Of a DNA stretch of 64,000 bases, positions 1-9,740 are shown piece by piece. The DNA is from Streptococcus mitis SK579 (GTDB lineage Bacteria; Bacillota; Bacilli; Lactobacillales; Streptococcaceae): positions 1 through 64,000 of the forward strand of contig NZ_AJJL01000078.1 of assembly GCF_000257905.1 (NCBI RefSeq). The letters are read 5' to 3'. The position numbers and the translations under genes are program-made. Each line of letters starts with the position of its first letter. Positions within the stretch are counted from its first letter, which is position 1. A model generated the notes under the pieces. It did no database searches and was not told where the DNA came from. It was given only the letters and a program-made list of their open reading frames with translations.

Positions 1-2255
1 CCTCCATTCACGCCACCTTTAAACTCTGGCCTAGCTACTGTAGGAGCTGCAAAGTCACCAGATGTACCTAAAATACCAGAATCTTCTTTTCCACTATCTT
101 TTTTTGGATCTAATTTCCCAGCTAAATCCTTATCCGAATCCTTCTTAGAAGGTTCCACTTCTTTATCTTCCACATAGACAGGATCTTTTGGTTGACCCTC
201 AATATAAGAACGAACCCAATCCAGCTGCTCTTTTGATAAAACCAAACCACCACTACGGCTTCCTACAACACCATTTTGGTGAACTCCAATTAAAGCACCT
301 TTATCATTATAAAGACCACCACCAGACGCTCCAGGTTTCGTACCTCCATAGCTAATTCCCTCTATTCCAGAACCGAAGTCTGTAGTTCCTACTACTTTGC
401 TATCTAAAACTGGACTTAGCTTGTTATCTGGAAAACCATAGACCGAAACTGAATCCCCCTCTGCAACTTTCGAAGATTGTTTTACAACCTCTACAGGATT
501 TACTCCTTTTACTGCTTCTTTTAACCGAACCAAAGCTAAGTCATTTTTAAATCCAAATACTGAATCTTTTTTATTCCAATAAACAATATCATCATCTGAA
601 AAATTCACAGACAACCCATTCGGTAAAGTTGCTTTATACACTGTATTGGTACGACCAGATTTAGTAACTACCTCAGAACCTTTAACTGTTAAAAAATTAT
701 GAGCGACTGTTAACACCAAATTTGGTGCAATTAAAGTACCTGACCCCGACCCATCTGGCGTTTGAATGTGCGTTGTAGCATAGAAATTCTCTGAACCATT
801 CGGAGCTTGTAATACCTCTTTACTAGGAACAGGTAAGTTCGATTTACCACTCAAATCTACTTTACCAACTTCAGTTCTTGCAAAATCCGAAGAAGACGTT
901 GATGGAGGAGTTATCGAATCTACTACCGCTCTTATAAGTGTATCTCCTAAAGCTAACTTACTGACATAGTCATCAGACCAAGTAGTATCACTTGCTAGTT
1001 TGTTAATTGACACTCCGTTATAGGATACCACTTTAGCTGTTGGGGAAGTTGCTATTAACTGTTTGAAGTCTGGATTTTGTCTTAAATGAAAATTCAAGCC
1101 ACTTCCAACAGGACCTTCCTGAACAACCTTATCTGAAATCAAACGAGTTCCTTTAGTATTTTCCACTCGAAGTAGAACACGACCTTTTTCTTCACCTTTT
1201 ACTAAAGTAGCTCGACCTTTTTCATCAAAACTATACAAAGCACCGTCAATCTCAGACTCTACATCTTTTAAAGCTATATGATTTTCATCATAGTAGTAAC
1301 GGTTTGCACCATCTATATACCAACCCTTTATACCATATTTATCAATCATTGACTGAATCCAAGCTCTGTGCTTGTCCGTAAAGATAGTACCACCGCCAAT
1401 ACGCTCACTCTCAGGAGCGTTTGAAGTATTTGTTCCGTGCTGGTGGATACCGACTACCTCTCCCTTATCATTAAACAAAGGAGCACCTGAAAAACCTCCT
1501 AAAGCTGAGGAATGATAAGTGACTGCACCACTCTCTTTATTGATACTGCTCACAGTTGTTGGGACTGAATAAGCCTTACCGTCTTTCAAGCGAGCTTTAT
1601 TTTCTTTACTTAAATTTGGAGTAGAAAAATCATTGGGATATCCGACCATAGTGATTTTATCACCAGTAGAAACCTCTTTATGACTCAACTCTCTTGGAGA
1701 GTCCTCACCACCTGTCATAGCTTCTACAGGCTTTTTAGTTACCACTACTGCTAAGTCGTTGCTATAGTCTTTACCAAAGTATTTGCCGTTATACAAGTGA
1801 ATAGAGTCTTTTTCAAGAGACTCGGATACCCCTGATGTGGGTACTTTATTACTCTTCTCTGTTTCTGAGTTCATCACAACATAACTACGAGCAGACTCCC
1901 CACCACGCAAGACCGCAGACTTATCCTCTTGGTTTTTATCATAGTAGTTATGAGCTACTGTTACCATCACATTCGGCGCTACGAATACACCACTGCCAGA
2001 CGCAGTTTGTTTTCCACTTGTTCCGCTATCATAAGTGGTATAAGTCATAGCAACACCCTCTGCAGATTTACTATGAACATCCACATCGTGAATATCGCCA
2101 CCGCCTTGAATGACATCAGCATAAACAACCCCGCCACCAATAACTGGTAACTCTGGTGCAGCTAAGCCAATCACTGCGGATAGTGTCAAACAACCAACCA
2201 AACCATAAGCTTTGGATTTACGAAATTTCCCTAAACCCTTTAAACATATAAACAT
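1..2255 (-). CDS. Secreted two-domain trypsin/V8-like serine protease, C-terminus off the window
   Basis: The gene starts at the ATG at 2255 behind GAGGTAA and is still open at base 1, giving 751 residues. A signal peptide (basic FRKSK, then a hydrophobic stretch around residues 17-33, KAYGLVG being YSIRK-like) implies export. Two chymotrypsin-fold domains follow. Domain 1 has His102 (VTVAHNYYD), Asp167 (SNDLAVV) and Ser256 (GGFSGAPLF). Domain 2 has His519 (LTVAHNFL), Asp572 (KNDLALV) and Ser644 (GASGGGLYN). Both triads look complete. After domain 2 comes a Lys/Asp/Glu-rich linker and PEFKGGVNGG, a spacer type common in streptococcal wall-anchored proteins. An LPXTG anchor would lie outside the window and is inference. 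Substrate unknown. A BOX repeat lies about 370 bases upstream. Confidence 0.85.
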   Translation of the reverse strand, partial: MFICLKGLGKFRKSKAYGLVGCLTLSAVIGLAAPELPVIGGGVVYADVIQGGGDIHDVDVHSKSAEGVAMTYTTYDSGTSGKQTASGSGVFVAPNVMVTVAHNYYDKNQEDKSAVLRGGESARSYVVMNSETEKSNKVPTSGVSESLEKDSIHLYNGKYFGKDYSNDLAVVVTKKPVEAMTGGEDSPRELSHKEVSTGDKITMVGYPNDFSTPNLSKENKARLKDGKAYSVPTTVSSINKESGAVTYHSSALGGFSGAPLFNDKGEVVGIHQHGTNTSNAPESERIGGGTIFTDKHRAWIQSMIDKYGIKGWYIDGANRYYYDENHIALKDVESEIDGALYSFDEKGRATLVKGEEKGRVLLRVENTKGTRLISDKVVQEGPVGSGLNFHLRQNPDFKQLIATSPTAKVVSYNGVSINKLASDTTWSDDYVSKLALGDTLIRAVVDSITPPSTSSSDFARTEVGKVDLSGKSNLPVPSKEVLQAPNGSENFYATTHIQTPDGSGSGTLIAPNLVLTVAHNFLTVKGSEVVTKSGRTNTVYKATLPNGLSVNFSDDDIVYWNKKDSVFGFKNDLALVRLKEAVKGVNPVEVVKQSSKVAEGDSVSVYGFPDNKLSPVLDSKVVGTTDFGSGIEGISYGGTKPGASGGGLYNDKGALIGVHQNGVVGSRSGGLVLSKEQLDWVRSYIEGQPKDPVYVEDKEVEPSKKDSDKDLAGKLDPKKDSGKEDSGILGTSGDFAAPTVARPEFKGGVNG

Positions 2256-2628
2256 ATATTACCTCACTTTAACTTTCAAAGTTAATTTATCCAAGTATAT
2301 TCTAAAAAATAAAATATTACAGTTTCCATTAGCATAACACTCTCTACTTTGATTCTTACAATAAAAATAGACATAGACTATTTTGCTACGTTACAAATGC
2401 TATTTAAGTACTGTATCTACAGGAATATCGTTTTTTATAAGATATTATCCTAATCAGAAAACTAAGTTATACATAAACTTATATATAAATGTTCATTTGT
2501 AGCCAAACTGTATATTTTCTTATAAATTATAACACATTTTACAGACGCTTTCCAATGTCTTGAAAGAACTTATACCAAACTAGATAGCAAAATGAATTGT
2601 TTTACACCAAGGTCAAGAAAAAAATTCA

Positions 2629-2741
2629 TACTAAATAAAAATCAAAAAGCAAACTAGGAAGCTAGACGAAGGCTGCTCAAGACACTGTTTTGAGCTTGCA
2701 GATAAAGCTGACGTGGTTTGAAGAGATTTTCGAAGAGTATG
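2629..2741 (-). repeat. BOX-type repeat (boxA plus boxC arms)
   Basis: Read on the minus strand from 2741, this begins with the boxA signature TACTCTTCGAAAATCTCTTC followed by AAACCACGTCAGC, and ends with a boxC-like part (CAAAACAGTGTCTTGAGCAG, then GCTTCCTAGTTTGC). The boxB repeats are missing. BOX elements are dispersed intergenic repeats of pneumococcus and relatives. This one sits between the protease gene and the esterase gene. Confidence 0.8.
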
Positions 2742-2795
2742 AATTTCAAAGTATATGTGAACTAGAATATTTGCTGACTAGACTCTATACAAAAA

Positions 2796-2818
2796 GAGAG
2801 CTACTAGACTCTCTCATT
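2796..2818 (-). terminator. Rho-independent terminator after the esterase gene
   Basis: Minus strand: AGAGAG, 8-base loop, CTCTCT, then TTTTTG, immediately after the stop codon at 2821. Confidence 0.7.
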
Positions 2819-2820
2819 CA

Positions 2821-3801
2821 TCACTTCACATACTTAAAAGGTATCTCGCTACCACATAGCCAGTTGTAGACTTGGTCATTGACAAAGACATTCATGGCTT
2901 CGTGGGCATACTCAGGCATAATGCGATAGGCCTTATCGCAGGTCAGACGGTTGTAAATCGCAAACTGGGTAATAGGATAGCAAACATCATCGTCCAAGCC
3001 CGTAATCATCTTGACCTCACCCTTGATACGATGAGCAAGATTTTTCACATCGATATAGGCAAGGGTCGCCATGATGTCCTCCTCAGTTTCGTGGAAGGGG
3101 TCGTGAAACTTGAAATAACGGAACAGTTCGTCATAGGCTTCACTTGTATTACCAATCTCAAGCACTCGTCCAAAGTCAGACAAGAAGGGATAGATGGCAA
3201 CTGTTTTCTGAATTCGAGGATTGAGCGCTGCTGCAACTAGAGCTAGAGCCCCTCCTTGTGAGGCACCATAACTAGAAAGTCTCTTCTCATCTACCTGTGG
3301 CAGACTGGCAATAATTTCAACCAACTGGTAAATATCCAGATAAACATCCTTATAAAAGAGATGCTCCCGACCTTCCACAGCACCACGGATAATATGCCCC
3401 TTAACGGTATTTCCAAGAGGAGAATGCAAACCGTCTTGCGAGTAACCTGACTGGCCCCGCACATCCATGGAGACAACACCGTAACCAGACACGGTATAGG
3501 CCAGCATGTCAGCCCAGTCCCAGCCACGTCCCATATAACCATGGAAATGGAAGATTAGAGGAACTTTTTCCTCACTCTTTGGAAGAACAACGCGCGCATA
3601 GACCTTACCTTCATTGGCTCCTTCAAATGTTAACTCATAGCACTTGACTTGAGGAATGAAGAAATCTCTTTCCTCCAACTGGTAGGCTGGAAGAGTTGAA
3701 ACTTTTTTCACTTCCCCATCCCAGAAAGCATCAAAGTCTTCTGGAACCTCATCTCGCCCTCTATAAGTCTTGATTTCTTTTAACAAAGCTAGATTTTTCA
3801 T
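2821..3801 (-). CDS. axe1: Acetyl xylan esterase / cephalosporin-C deacetylase family hydrolase
   Basis: A 326-residue alpha/beta hydrolase of the AXE1 family (carbohydrate esterase 7), cytoplasmic since no signal peptide is visible. Members remove acetyl groups from xylo-oligosaccharides and other small acetylated compounds. The nucleophile elbow is SYGASQGGAL (about residue 180), the acid lies in TGLDDDVCYP (about 270) and the catalytic His in YAHEAMN (about 300). The FHFHGYMGRGWDW stretch forms the oxyanion region. Length is normal. AAAGGAGCATGTT precedes the ATG. It stands alone with its own promoter and terminator. The true substrate cannot be read from sequence. Confidence 0.9.
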   Translation of the reverse strand: MKNLALLKEIKTYRGRDEVPEDFDAFWDGEVKKVSTLPAYQLEERDFFIPQVKCYELTFEGANEGKVYARVVLPKSEEKVPLIFHFHGYMGRGWDWADMLAYTVSGYGVVSMDVRGQSGYSQDGLHSPLGNTVKGHIIRGAVEGREHLFYKDVYLDIYQLVEIIASLPQVDEKRLSSYGASQGGALALVAAALNPRIQKTVAIYPFLSDFGRVLEIGNTSEAYDELFRYFKFHDPFHETEEDIMATLAYIDVKNLAHRIKGEVKMITGLDDDVCYPITQFAIYNRLTCDKAYRIMPEYAHEAMNVFVNDQVYNWLCGSEIPFKYVK

Positions 3802-3831
3802 AACATGCTCCTTTTTGTAATCGCTACCATA

Positions 3832-3860
3832 ACTGTAGCATATCTAGAAAAGCAATGCAA
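3832..3860 (-). promoter_or_regulatory. Promoter of the esterase gene
   Basis: Minus strand: TTGCAT (3855-3860), 17-base gap, TACAGT (3832-3837) preceded by TGC (extended -10). It lies about 30 bases upstream of the ATG at 3801. Confidence 0.55.
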
Positions 3861-3935
3861 GAAAGAAAAGCAAATAGAAAGTGATTTTAGATTCTTTACT
3901 TTTAGGATGATGGACTGAAAGTAGTTTTAGAAACG

Positions 3936-3958
3936 AAAAAAGAGCATTTCGCTCTTTC
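3936..3958 (-). terminator. Terminator after the 20-codon ORF
   Basis: Minus strand: AAAGAGC, loop GAAAT, GCTCTTT, then TTT. It ends a short transcript that starts near 4062, separating it from the esterase gene. Confidence 0.7.
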
Positions 3959-3973
3959 TTCTTCTGCTTAATC

Positions 3974-4036
3974 TTAATTTTTTGCTTCTTTATTTTGGAA
4001 AGTGGTTTGGTAATTTACTTTAATCGTTACTGTCAT
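3974..4036 (-). CDS. Putative 20-residue peptide
   Basis: An ATG at 4036 follows CGAGGA at 7-base spacing and opens a reading frame coding MTVTIKVNYQTTFQNKEAKN, ended by TAA. There is a promoter with direct repeats upstream and a terminator directly downstream, so this is a complete transcription unit of about 120 nt. I do not recognise the peptide. It has no hydrophobic signal segment. The unit could equally be a small regulatory RNA in which the ORF is incidental; the well-spaced ribosome binding site argues for translation. Confidence 0.5.
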   Translation of the reverse strand: MTVTIKVNYQTTFQNKEAKN

Positions 4037-4067
4037 ATGAGAGTCCTCGTTTCTTTTTGATGACTCT

Positions 4068-4122
4068 AGTATAAGGGCCAAACCTGAAAGCTAGCTTAAG
4101 ATTTCCTTAGAGAAAGCTTAAT
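4068..4122 (-). promoter_or_regulatory. Promoter with four 11-bp-periodic hexamers (response-regulator type)
   Basis: Minus strand, from far to near: ATTAAG (4117-4122), TCTAAG (4106-4111), CTTAAG (4095-4100), TTTCAG (4084-4089), each start exactly 11 bases from the next, then 10 bases and the -10 TATACT (4068-4073). No good -35 is present. Paired hexamers with a 5-base gap and 10 bases to the -10 is the arrangement known for CiaR-activated streptococcal promoters (NTTAAG-N5-WTTAAG) and other OmpR-family regulators. Which regulator acts here is inference. The first hexamer overlaps the recG stop codon. Confidence 0.6.
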
Positions 4123-6133
4123 CTAAATGTTCTTTCTTTTCCAGATGAAGGGCAATCATGCGCCATTCCGGATCCTCTTGCCAACCTTCTATCGAACTAA
4201 TGTAGCTAGCAACCTTTCTGGCTTCTTCTAAAATCGGAAAATCTTCGATAATATCAGCCACTTGAAACTCTGGGAGACCTGACTGTCTGGTTCCAAAAAT
4301 CTCACCCGAACCCCGCATTTTCAAATCTTCCTCCGCAAGGACAAATCCATTGGTGGTTTCTGTCATGATGCGCATGCGATCTTTCCCAGAATCAGTCTTG
4401 GGATTGGCAACAAGAACAGCATAGGACTGCTTGTCCCCCCGACCGACACGACCTCTGAGCTGGTGAAGCTGGCTGAGCCCGAAGCGATCCGCATCCATGA
4501 TAATCATGACTGTCGCATTGGGAACATTGACCCCAACCTCAATAACCGTTGTCGAAACCAGAATATCCGTTTTTCTCTCTTTGAAATCCTGCATTATCTG
4601 ATCTTTTTCATCACTCTTCATCTTACCATGTAAAAGAGCCACTTCTGCCTTACCTGCAAAATGAGCTGTCAGCTCCTCTGATAAAGCAATAGCATTTTTC
4701 AAATCCAGAGCTTCTGATTCTTCAATCAAGGGAGAGATGACATAGGCTTGAGAACCTTTTTGAATTTCCCCCTCTAACCAAGTCAAGACCTGAGGCAATT
4801 GCTCATGCTTGATCCAACGTGTCACAATAGGTTTTCGTCCTGCTGGCATCTGGTCAATAATAGAAACATCCATGTCTCCAAAGGCTGTGATGGCCAAGGT
4901 TCGTGGGATGGGAGTAGCTGTCATCATGAGGACATCTGGATTGTCCCCTTTTTCCCGTAAAATCCGCCTTTGCCCCACACCAAAACGGTGCTGCTCATCG
5001 ATAATGATCAAGCCAAGACGAGCATAATCTACCCCATCCTGAATCAGAGCGTGGGTTCCGATAATCAAATCAGCCTCACCCTTGGCAATGTTCTCCAAAA
5101 CTTCTCTCTTTTCTGCAGACTTCAAGGAACCTGTCAAGAGAGCTAATTTCAAGTCTGGAAAAAGCCCCTTCAAACTCTCAAAATGCTGCTCTGCTAGAAT
5201 CTCTGTTGGCACCATGAGGGCTGCCTGATAGCCAGCTGTCACCGCCGCAAACATGGCCAAGCCAGCGACGACTGTTTTTCCACTCCCCACATCTCCTTGC
5301 AAGAGACGATTCATGTGGTGATCCGACTTCATGTCTGTCAAAATTTCCTGCAAACTCTTTTCTTGAGCTTGAGTCAAGGCAAAAGGCAAGCTTTCCTTGA
5401 CTGTTGTCACTTTTTCCTTAGACCAATTCAGAACCAGACCACTTCCCTGAACTCTATTTTCAGACTTGAGCGTCTGTAACTGCATTTGAAAGTAAAAAAG
5501 TTCCTCAAATTTGATACGGCGAAGTGCCTGCTTGTATTCTCCCAAATCCTTAGGAAAATGCATGGCACGAACGGCCTGACAACGGGACATGAGTTTGTAT
5601 TTGTCCAGCAAGGACTGAGGAAGGTTTTCTTCTATTAAGAGGTCCAGCCCCTGATCAAAGGCCGTCTTAATGACCTTTACCAGACTGACTTGACTGATTC
5701 CCTGAGCCAATCGATAGACAGGTTGGAGGTCATCTTCCACCTGAGCCAGGACCTTCATCCCTGTCAGACTAGCCTTGGCGCGATCCCATTTTCCAAAGAC
5801 AGCAAGGGTTGCTCCCAACTCTATCTTATCAGCCAGATAGGGCTGATTAAAGAAATTTACCGCAAAAACAACTTCTCCCTGCTTGAGGCTAAAACGCAGG
5901 CGATTGCGTTTGAAACCATAATACTGAACACTGGCAGGAGTCACGACTTGACCAGAAAGAACCGCCTTTTCACCGTCTTCCAAATCCAGCACCTGCTTGG
6001 TCTTGAAATCTTCATAACGGAAAGGAAAGTAGAGCAAGAGGTCTTGCAAGTTTTCAATTCCTAGTTTGGCGTATTTTTCTGCTGACTTTGGTCCCACACC
6101 AGGTAAGACATGCAAGGGTTGATGTAGATTCAT
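4118..6133 (-). CDS. recG: ATP-dependent DNA helicase RecG
   Basis: A 671-residue superfamily 2 helicase that remodels stalled forks and branch-migrates Holliday junctions in recombination and repair. The N-terminal wedge domain (OB fold, about 50-150) precedes the motor: Walker A in LLQGDVGSGKTVVA (about 280), motif II DEQH (about 380), motif III MTATPIPRTLA, motif VI QLRGRVGRG (about 560). The C-terminal TRG region is present. Full length. It ends the acpS-alr-recG run, 18 bases after alr. Confidence 0.97.
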   Translation of the reverse strand: MNLHQPLHVLPGVGPKSAEKYAKLGIENLQDLLLYFPFRYEDFKTKQVLDLEDGEKAVLSGQVVTPASVQYYGFKRNRLRFSLKQGEVVFAVNFFNQPYLADKIELGATLAVFGKWDRAKASLTGMKVLAQVEDDLQPVYRLAQGISQVSLVKVIKTAFDQGLDLLIEENLPQSLLDKYKLMSRCQAVRAMHFPKDLGEYKQALRRIKFEELFYFQMQLQTLKSENRVQGSGLVLNWSKEKVTTVKESLPFALTQAQEKSLQEILTDMKSDHHMNRLLQGDVGSGKTVVAGLAMFAAVTAGYQAALMVPTEILAEQHFESLKGLFPDLKLALLTGSLKSAEKREVLENIAKGEADLIIGTHALIQDGVDYARLGLIIIDEQHRFGVGQRRILREKGDNPDVLMMTATPIPRTLAITAFGDMDVSIIDQMPAGRKPIVTRWIKHEQLPQVLTWLEGEIQKGSQAYVISPLIEESEALDLKNAIALSEELTAHFAGKAEVALLHGKMKSDEKDQIMQDFKERKTDILVSTTVIEVGVNVPNATVMIIMDADRFGLSQLHQLRGRVGRGDKQSYAVLVANPKTDSGKDRMRIMTETTNGFVLAEEDLKMRGSGEIFGTRQSGLPEFQVADIIEDFPILEEARKVASYISSIEGWQEDPEWRMIALHLEKKEHLD

Positions 6134-6151
6134 GCTCCACTCCTTTCTTTG

Positions 6152-7255
6152 CTAATCATATTCTCTCGGAATGCGGTCGCTTAGAAGACAAACCACCTCA
6201 TAGTTAATAGTCCCACGGTAGGTAGCTACCTGAGTAGCTGTGATCTCCTTGCCCCCATTAGAACCAATTAAGGTTACCTTTGTTCCTAAGGGATAAAGCT
6301 TAGGCAGACGAATGGTGATTTGGTCCATCGAAACCCGCCCGACGATTGGGCAAGCTTGCCCATCTACCAAGACAGAGAAATTCTGCATGTCTCGTGTCCA
6401 ACCATCCGCATAGCCGATTGGCACCGTCGCAATGACTTGTTCGCTATCTGCCTGATAGGTCGCTCCATAGCCCATGCAAGCTCCAGCTAGAACCGTCTTA
6501 ACATGAACCAGAGCAGACTCCAAGGCCAAGGCTGGAGTCAAGTCATAAGGCAAGTCCAAGACCTCTCCGCTTGGGTTTAAACCATACATAGCATCTCCCA
6601 TACGGACGGCATTGAAAATGGTATCTGCATGCCATAGAGTCGTTGCAGAATTGCTAGCATGAACCAGCTCTGGAAGACCTTTCATACTTGACAGAATGGT
6701 TTTAAACCGTTCTAACTGGGCATTAAAGTAGGTATCTGATTCCTCATCTGCAGTAGCAAAGTGGGTAAAAATCCCTTCAACATGAGTACCGTGTTGTTGG
6801 AGCAAAGATTGAGCCTGCTCAACCTCACGAACCTCTCTAAAACCAATCCGTCCCATTCCTGAATCAATCTTGAGGTGGACTGTCAATCCAGTTAAGTCCG
6901 CTTCCTTATCTAAGAGTGCTTGAATCCACTCCAGTCCAGCCACTGTCAAGGTGATGTCGTATTCTTTAGCAAGAGCAACTGCTTCGATGTCAGAAACTCC
7001 TAAAATAAGGATTTTCTTGCTGAGTCCAGCCTGTCTGAGTTCAATGGCTTCATCAATATTGGAAACGCAAAAACCATCAACATCATCTTGAATCGCCGTC
7101 GCAACAGCAACAGCCCCATGCCCATAGGCATTAGCCTTGACTACTGCAAATTTGAGCGTTCCTTCAGGGATATGAGCTCCCATTTGCTGAATATTTTGTC
7201 GAATAGCTCCCAGATGAATCAGAGCCTTGGTTGGTCTATGCGGACTAGCTTTCAT
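6152..7255 (-). CDS. alr: Alanine racemase
   Basis: A 367-residue PLP-dependent enzyme interconverting L- and D-alanine for peptidoglycan and teichoic acid D-alanylation. The PLP lysine is in [14 protein letters not shown] (about residue 40) and the second catalytic base Tyr in CMGYGATY (about 265). I chose the ATG at 7255 (MKASPHRP) rather than one 21 bases upstream because it gives the usual family N-terminus and overlaps the acpS end by 11 bases, typical of translational coupling. Confidence 0.96.
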   Translation of the reverse strand: MKASPHRPTKALIHLGAIRQNIQQMGAHIPEGTLKFAVVKANAYGHGAVAVATAIQDDVDGFCVSNIDEAIELRQAGLSKKILILGVSDIEAVALAKEYDITLTVAGLEWIQALLDKEADLTGLTVHLKIDSGMGRIGFREVREVEQAQSLLQQHGTHVEGIFTHFATADEESDTYFNAQLERFKTILSSMKGLPELVHASNSATTLWHADTIFNAVRMGDAMYGLNPSGEVLDLPYDLTPALALESALVHVKTVLAGACMGYGATYQADSEQVIATVPIGYADGWTRDMQNFSVLVDGQACPIVGRVSMDQITIRLPKLYPLGTKVTLIGSNGGKEITATQVATYRGTINYEVVCLLSDRIPREYD

Positions 7256-7607
7256 GATTTTCCTCCAAAATGACACTGGCTGTCACAAACTGATCGGTAT
7301 GGCTGATAGACAGCCAAATCTTTCCTGAAAATGGTGACTGACTAAAATAAGGCGCCCCGCGCTCATTGTTCAAGACTTCCAAATCTTGAAAACTGAGCTT
7401 CCCAATGCCCGTTCCCATAGCCTTGGAAAAGGCTTCTTTAGCCGACCAGCGACCTGCCAAATATTCGATTTGTCTGCGCCCTTTGAGACTGGCAAATCGC
7501 TCCATTTCCTTAGCGGTCAGCACGCGCTTAGCAAATCCTTCATGTCGTGTAACTGCACTTTCTATCGAAGCCAATTCTTCGATGTCAATTCCGTGTCCAA
7601 CTATCAT
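7245..7607 (-). CDS. acpS: Holo-[acyl-carrier-protein] synthase
   Basis: A 120-residue phosphopantetheinyl transferase that moves 4'-phosphopantetheine from CoA to Ser of ACP, activating fatty acid synthesis. The Mg-binding start ([10 protein letters not shown]) and the [13 protein letters not shown] motif (about residues 50-62) are present. A longer in-frame start exists upstream, but MIVGHGID at 7607 is the normal N-terminus and length for the family. It overlaps alr by 11 bases and lies downstream of aroG. Confidence 0.95.
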   Translation of the reverse strand: MIVGHGIDIEELASIESAVTRHEGFAKRVLTAKEMERFASLKGRRQIEYLAGRWSAKEAFSKAMGTGIGKLSFQDLEVLNNERGAPYFSQSPFSGKIWLSISHTDQFVTASVILEENHES

Positions 7608-7651
7608 TCTCATCAAAAGGAGTTGAGATCCCCCAACTCCATCCTTTTCAC

Positions 7652-8683
7652 TTATTTTGTCAAGGTAGCATAGATTTCTTCTACCAAAGCCTCTGTATTT
7701 TCCCAACCTAGGCAAGGATCGGTAATGGAGCAACCAAAAACCTCTGGTTGATTTTGACGACCATCTGCTAGGTAAGATTCAATCATAAAGCCTCGAACCG
7801 TCTTTTTGATTTTCTCATTCCAATCACGATTTTGCAAGGTCTGGCGAACAATTCGAATCTGCTCCATATATTGCTTGCCGGAATTATCATGGTTGGTGTC
7901 GATGAGGATAAAAGGATTCTCAAGTCCCATGGTCTCATAACGTTCAATGGCATTTAGCAGGGTTTCATAGTAAAAGTTAGGCTCATTTTTCCCATATTCA
8001 TTAACTGCTCCACGAAGGATGACGTGGGCCAAAGGATTTCCTGAAGTCTCAACTTCTTGCCCATGGAAAAGAAAGGTCTGTTTATTTTGAGCGGCATAGA
8101 TGCCATTAAACATGACACCCAAATTTCCAGAGGTTGGATTTTTCATTCCGACTGGTGCATCAATCCCTGAGGCCACAAAACGGTGCTCTTGGTCTTCTAC
8201 AGAACGAGCCCCAACAGCATGGTAGCTGACCAAATCATCTACCAAGACCAGATTTGACGGATAAAGCATCTCATCTGCCGTTGTCAAACCAGTCTCTGTA
8301 ATCACGCGGTAGTGCAACTGGCGCACAGCCTGCAAACCGTTAATCAGGCTTGGAGCCTTCGAAGTATCTGGCTGGTGAACCAAACCTTTATAGCCGTCTC
8401 CATTGGTGCGTGGTTTAGCTGTATAAACACGCATAACCATGAAAATCTTGTCCGACACCTTCTTTTGCAAGGCTGATAAACGACGGGCATATTCCAAGAC
8501 AGCCTCTTCATTATCAGAAGAGCAAGGGCCAATCACCAAAAGGATACGGTCATCTTCTCCTGAAATAATGTCTGCCAATTCTCTATCACGACGCTCCTTT
8601 AGTCGCAATGCTTCCGCAGACAATTGGGTTTCTGCCTTGATTGCTTCAATATCAATTTCTTGACCTTTTTCAATAAATGCCAT
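7652..8683 (-). CDS. aroG: DAHP synthase, second tandem copy
   Basis: A 343-residue class I (AroF/G/H-type) 3-deoxy-7-phosphoheptulonate synthase condensing phosphoenolpyruvate with erythrose 4-phosphate, the first step of the shikimate pathway. Visible motifs: [12 protein letters not shown] (about 51), [16 protein letters not shown] (about 86-101), [11 protein letters not shown] and [15 protein letters not shown] near the C-terminus. One base separates it from the upstream homologue; the two proteins share most positions. Duplicates commonly differ in feedback inhibitor; which responds to Phe or Tyr cannot be judged here. Confidence 0.95.
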   Translation of the reverse strand: MAFIEKGQEIDIEAIKAETQLSAEALRLKERRDRELADIISGEDDRILLVIGPCSSDNEEAVLEYARRLSALQKKVSDKIFMVMRVYTAKPRTNGDGYKGLVHQPDTSKAPSLINGLQAVRQLHYRVITETGLTTADEMLYPSNLVLVDDLVSYHAVGARSVEDQEHRFVASGIDAPVGMKNPTSGNLGVMFNGIYAAQNKQTFLFHGQEVETSGNPLAHVILRGAVNEYGKNEPNFYYETLLNAIERYETMGLENPFILIDTNHDNSGKQYMEQIRIVRQTLQNRDWNEKIKKTVRGFMIESYLADGRQNQPEVFGCSITDPCLGWENTEALVEEIYATLTK

Positions 8684-8684
8684 C

Positions 8685-9716
8685 TTATTCTCCTAGCGTT
8701 TGGTAGATTTCTCTGACAAGGGCTTCCGTATTTTCCCAGCCAAGGCAAGGGTCTGTGATAGACTTGCCAAATACTTCCGGTTCGTTTTGACGGCCGTCTT
8801 CTAGATAAGACTCAATCATAAAGCCACGAACGTACTGCTTGATTTTTTCATTCCAATCACGATTAATTAAGGTCTGGCGGACAATTCGAATCTGGTCCAT
8901 ATACTGCTTACCAGAATTGTCATGATTGGTATCCACAATGATAAAGGGATTTTCCAAGCCCATTTTCTCATATTGGGCAATGGTATCCATCAAATTGTCA
9001 TAGTAGTAATTAGGAATATTTTTCCCATACTCATTAATCGCTCCACGAAGAATGGCGTGCGAAAGCGGGTTCCCAGTTGTTTCCACCTCTTTTCCTAGGA
9101 AAAGGAAACTTTGTTTGTTTTGAGCAGCATAAATCCCATTAAACATAGCATTGAGATTTCCAGAGGTTGGATTTTTAAACCCAGTCGCAAAATCTGCCCC
9201 ACTTGCCACAAAGCGGTGTTGCTGATCTTCAACTGAACGGGCACCAACCGCCATGTAGGAAATCAAATCATCCACAAGCGGAAGATTTTCAGGATAAAGC
9301 ATTTCGTCAGCTGTCGTCATACCTGTTTCCGTGATAACACGATAGTGAAGATGGCGCACGGCTTTGATTCCGTTGATGAGACTAGGCGCTTCTGTCGCAT
9401 TAGGCTGGTGAATCAGGCCCTTATAACCATCTCCGTTGGTACGGGGTTTGGCAGTATAAACACGCATAACCATAAAGATACGGTCTGCTACTTCTTCTTG
9501 TAGGACTGCCAAACGCTTAGCGTACTCAAGAACAGCTTCTTCATTGTCAGATGAGCATGGCCCGATTACCAAGAGAACTCGCTGGTCATCTCCACGTATA
9601 ATGGCTTCTAGCTCTTGATCGCGCTGTGATTTTCTCTCCAAAGCTTGGCCTTCCAATTTTGATAAGGCACGAACTTCTTCAATATTAATTTTAGGACTTT
9701 TTGCTGTAAATACCAT
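8685..9716 (-). CDS. aroF: DAHP synthase, first tandem copy
   Basis: A 343-residue class I DAHP synthase, same length and motif set as the next gene ([43 protein letters not shown]). It commits carbon to chorismate and so feeds the tryptophan operon 45 kb away. The N-terminal 40 residues, where allosteric sites of this family partly lie, are among the more divergent parts between the copies. The aroF/aroG labels are by convention only. It follows secA by 80 bases. Confidence 0.95.
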   Translation of the reverse strand: MVFTAKSPKINIEEVRALSKLEGQALERKSQRDQELEAIIRGDDQRVLLVIGPCSSDNEEAVLEYAKRLAVLQEEVADRIFMVMRVYTAKPRTNGDGYKGLIHQPNATEAPSLINGIKAVRHLHYRVITETGMTTADEMLYPENLPLVDDLISYMAVGARSVEDQQHRFVASGADFATGFKNPTSGNLNAMFNGIYAAQNKQSFLFLGKEVETTGNPLSHAILRGAINEYGKNIPNYYYDNLMDTIAQYEKMGLENPFIIVDTNHDNSGKQYMDQIRIVRQTLINRDWNEKIKQYVRGFMIESYLEDGRQNEPEVFGKSITDPCLGWENTEALVREIYQTLGE

Positions 9717-9740
9717 AACTCATCTCCTTATAAAGCAAAC

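Noticed and set aside
1835-2150. Two short plus-strand ORFs at the left edge
   Set aside because: They lie antisense to the first protease domain, which has a complete catalytic triad on the minus strand.
7608-7733. Longer N-terminus for AcpS
   Set aside because: The added 42 residues overlap the aroG coding end and do not resemble AcpS; MIVGHGID is the family start.
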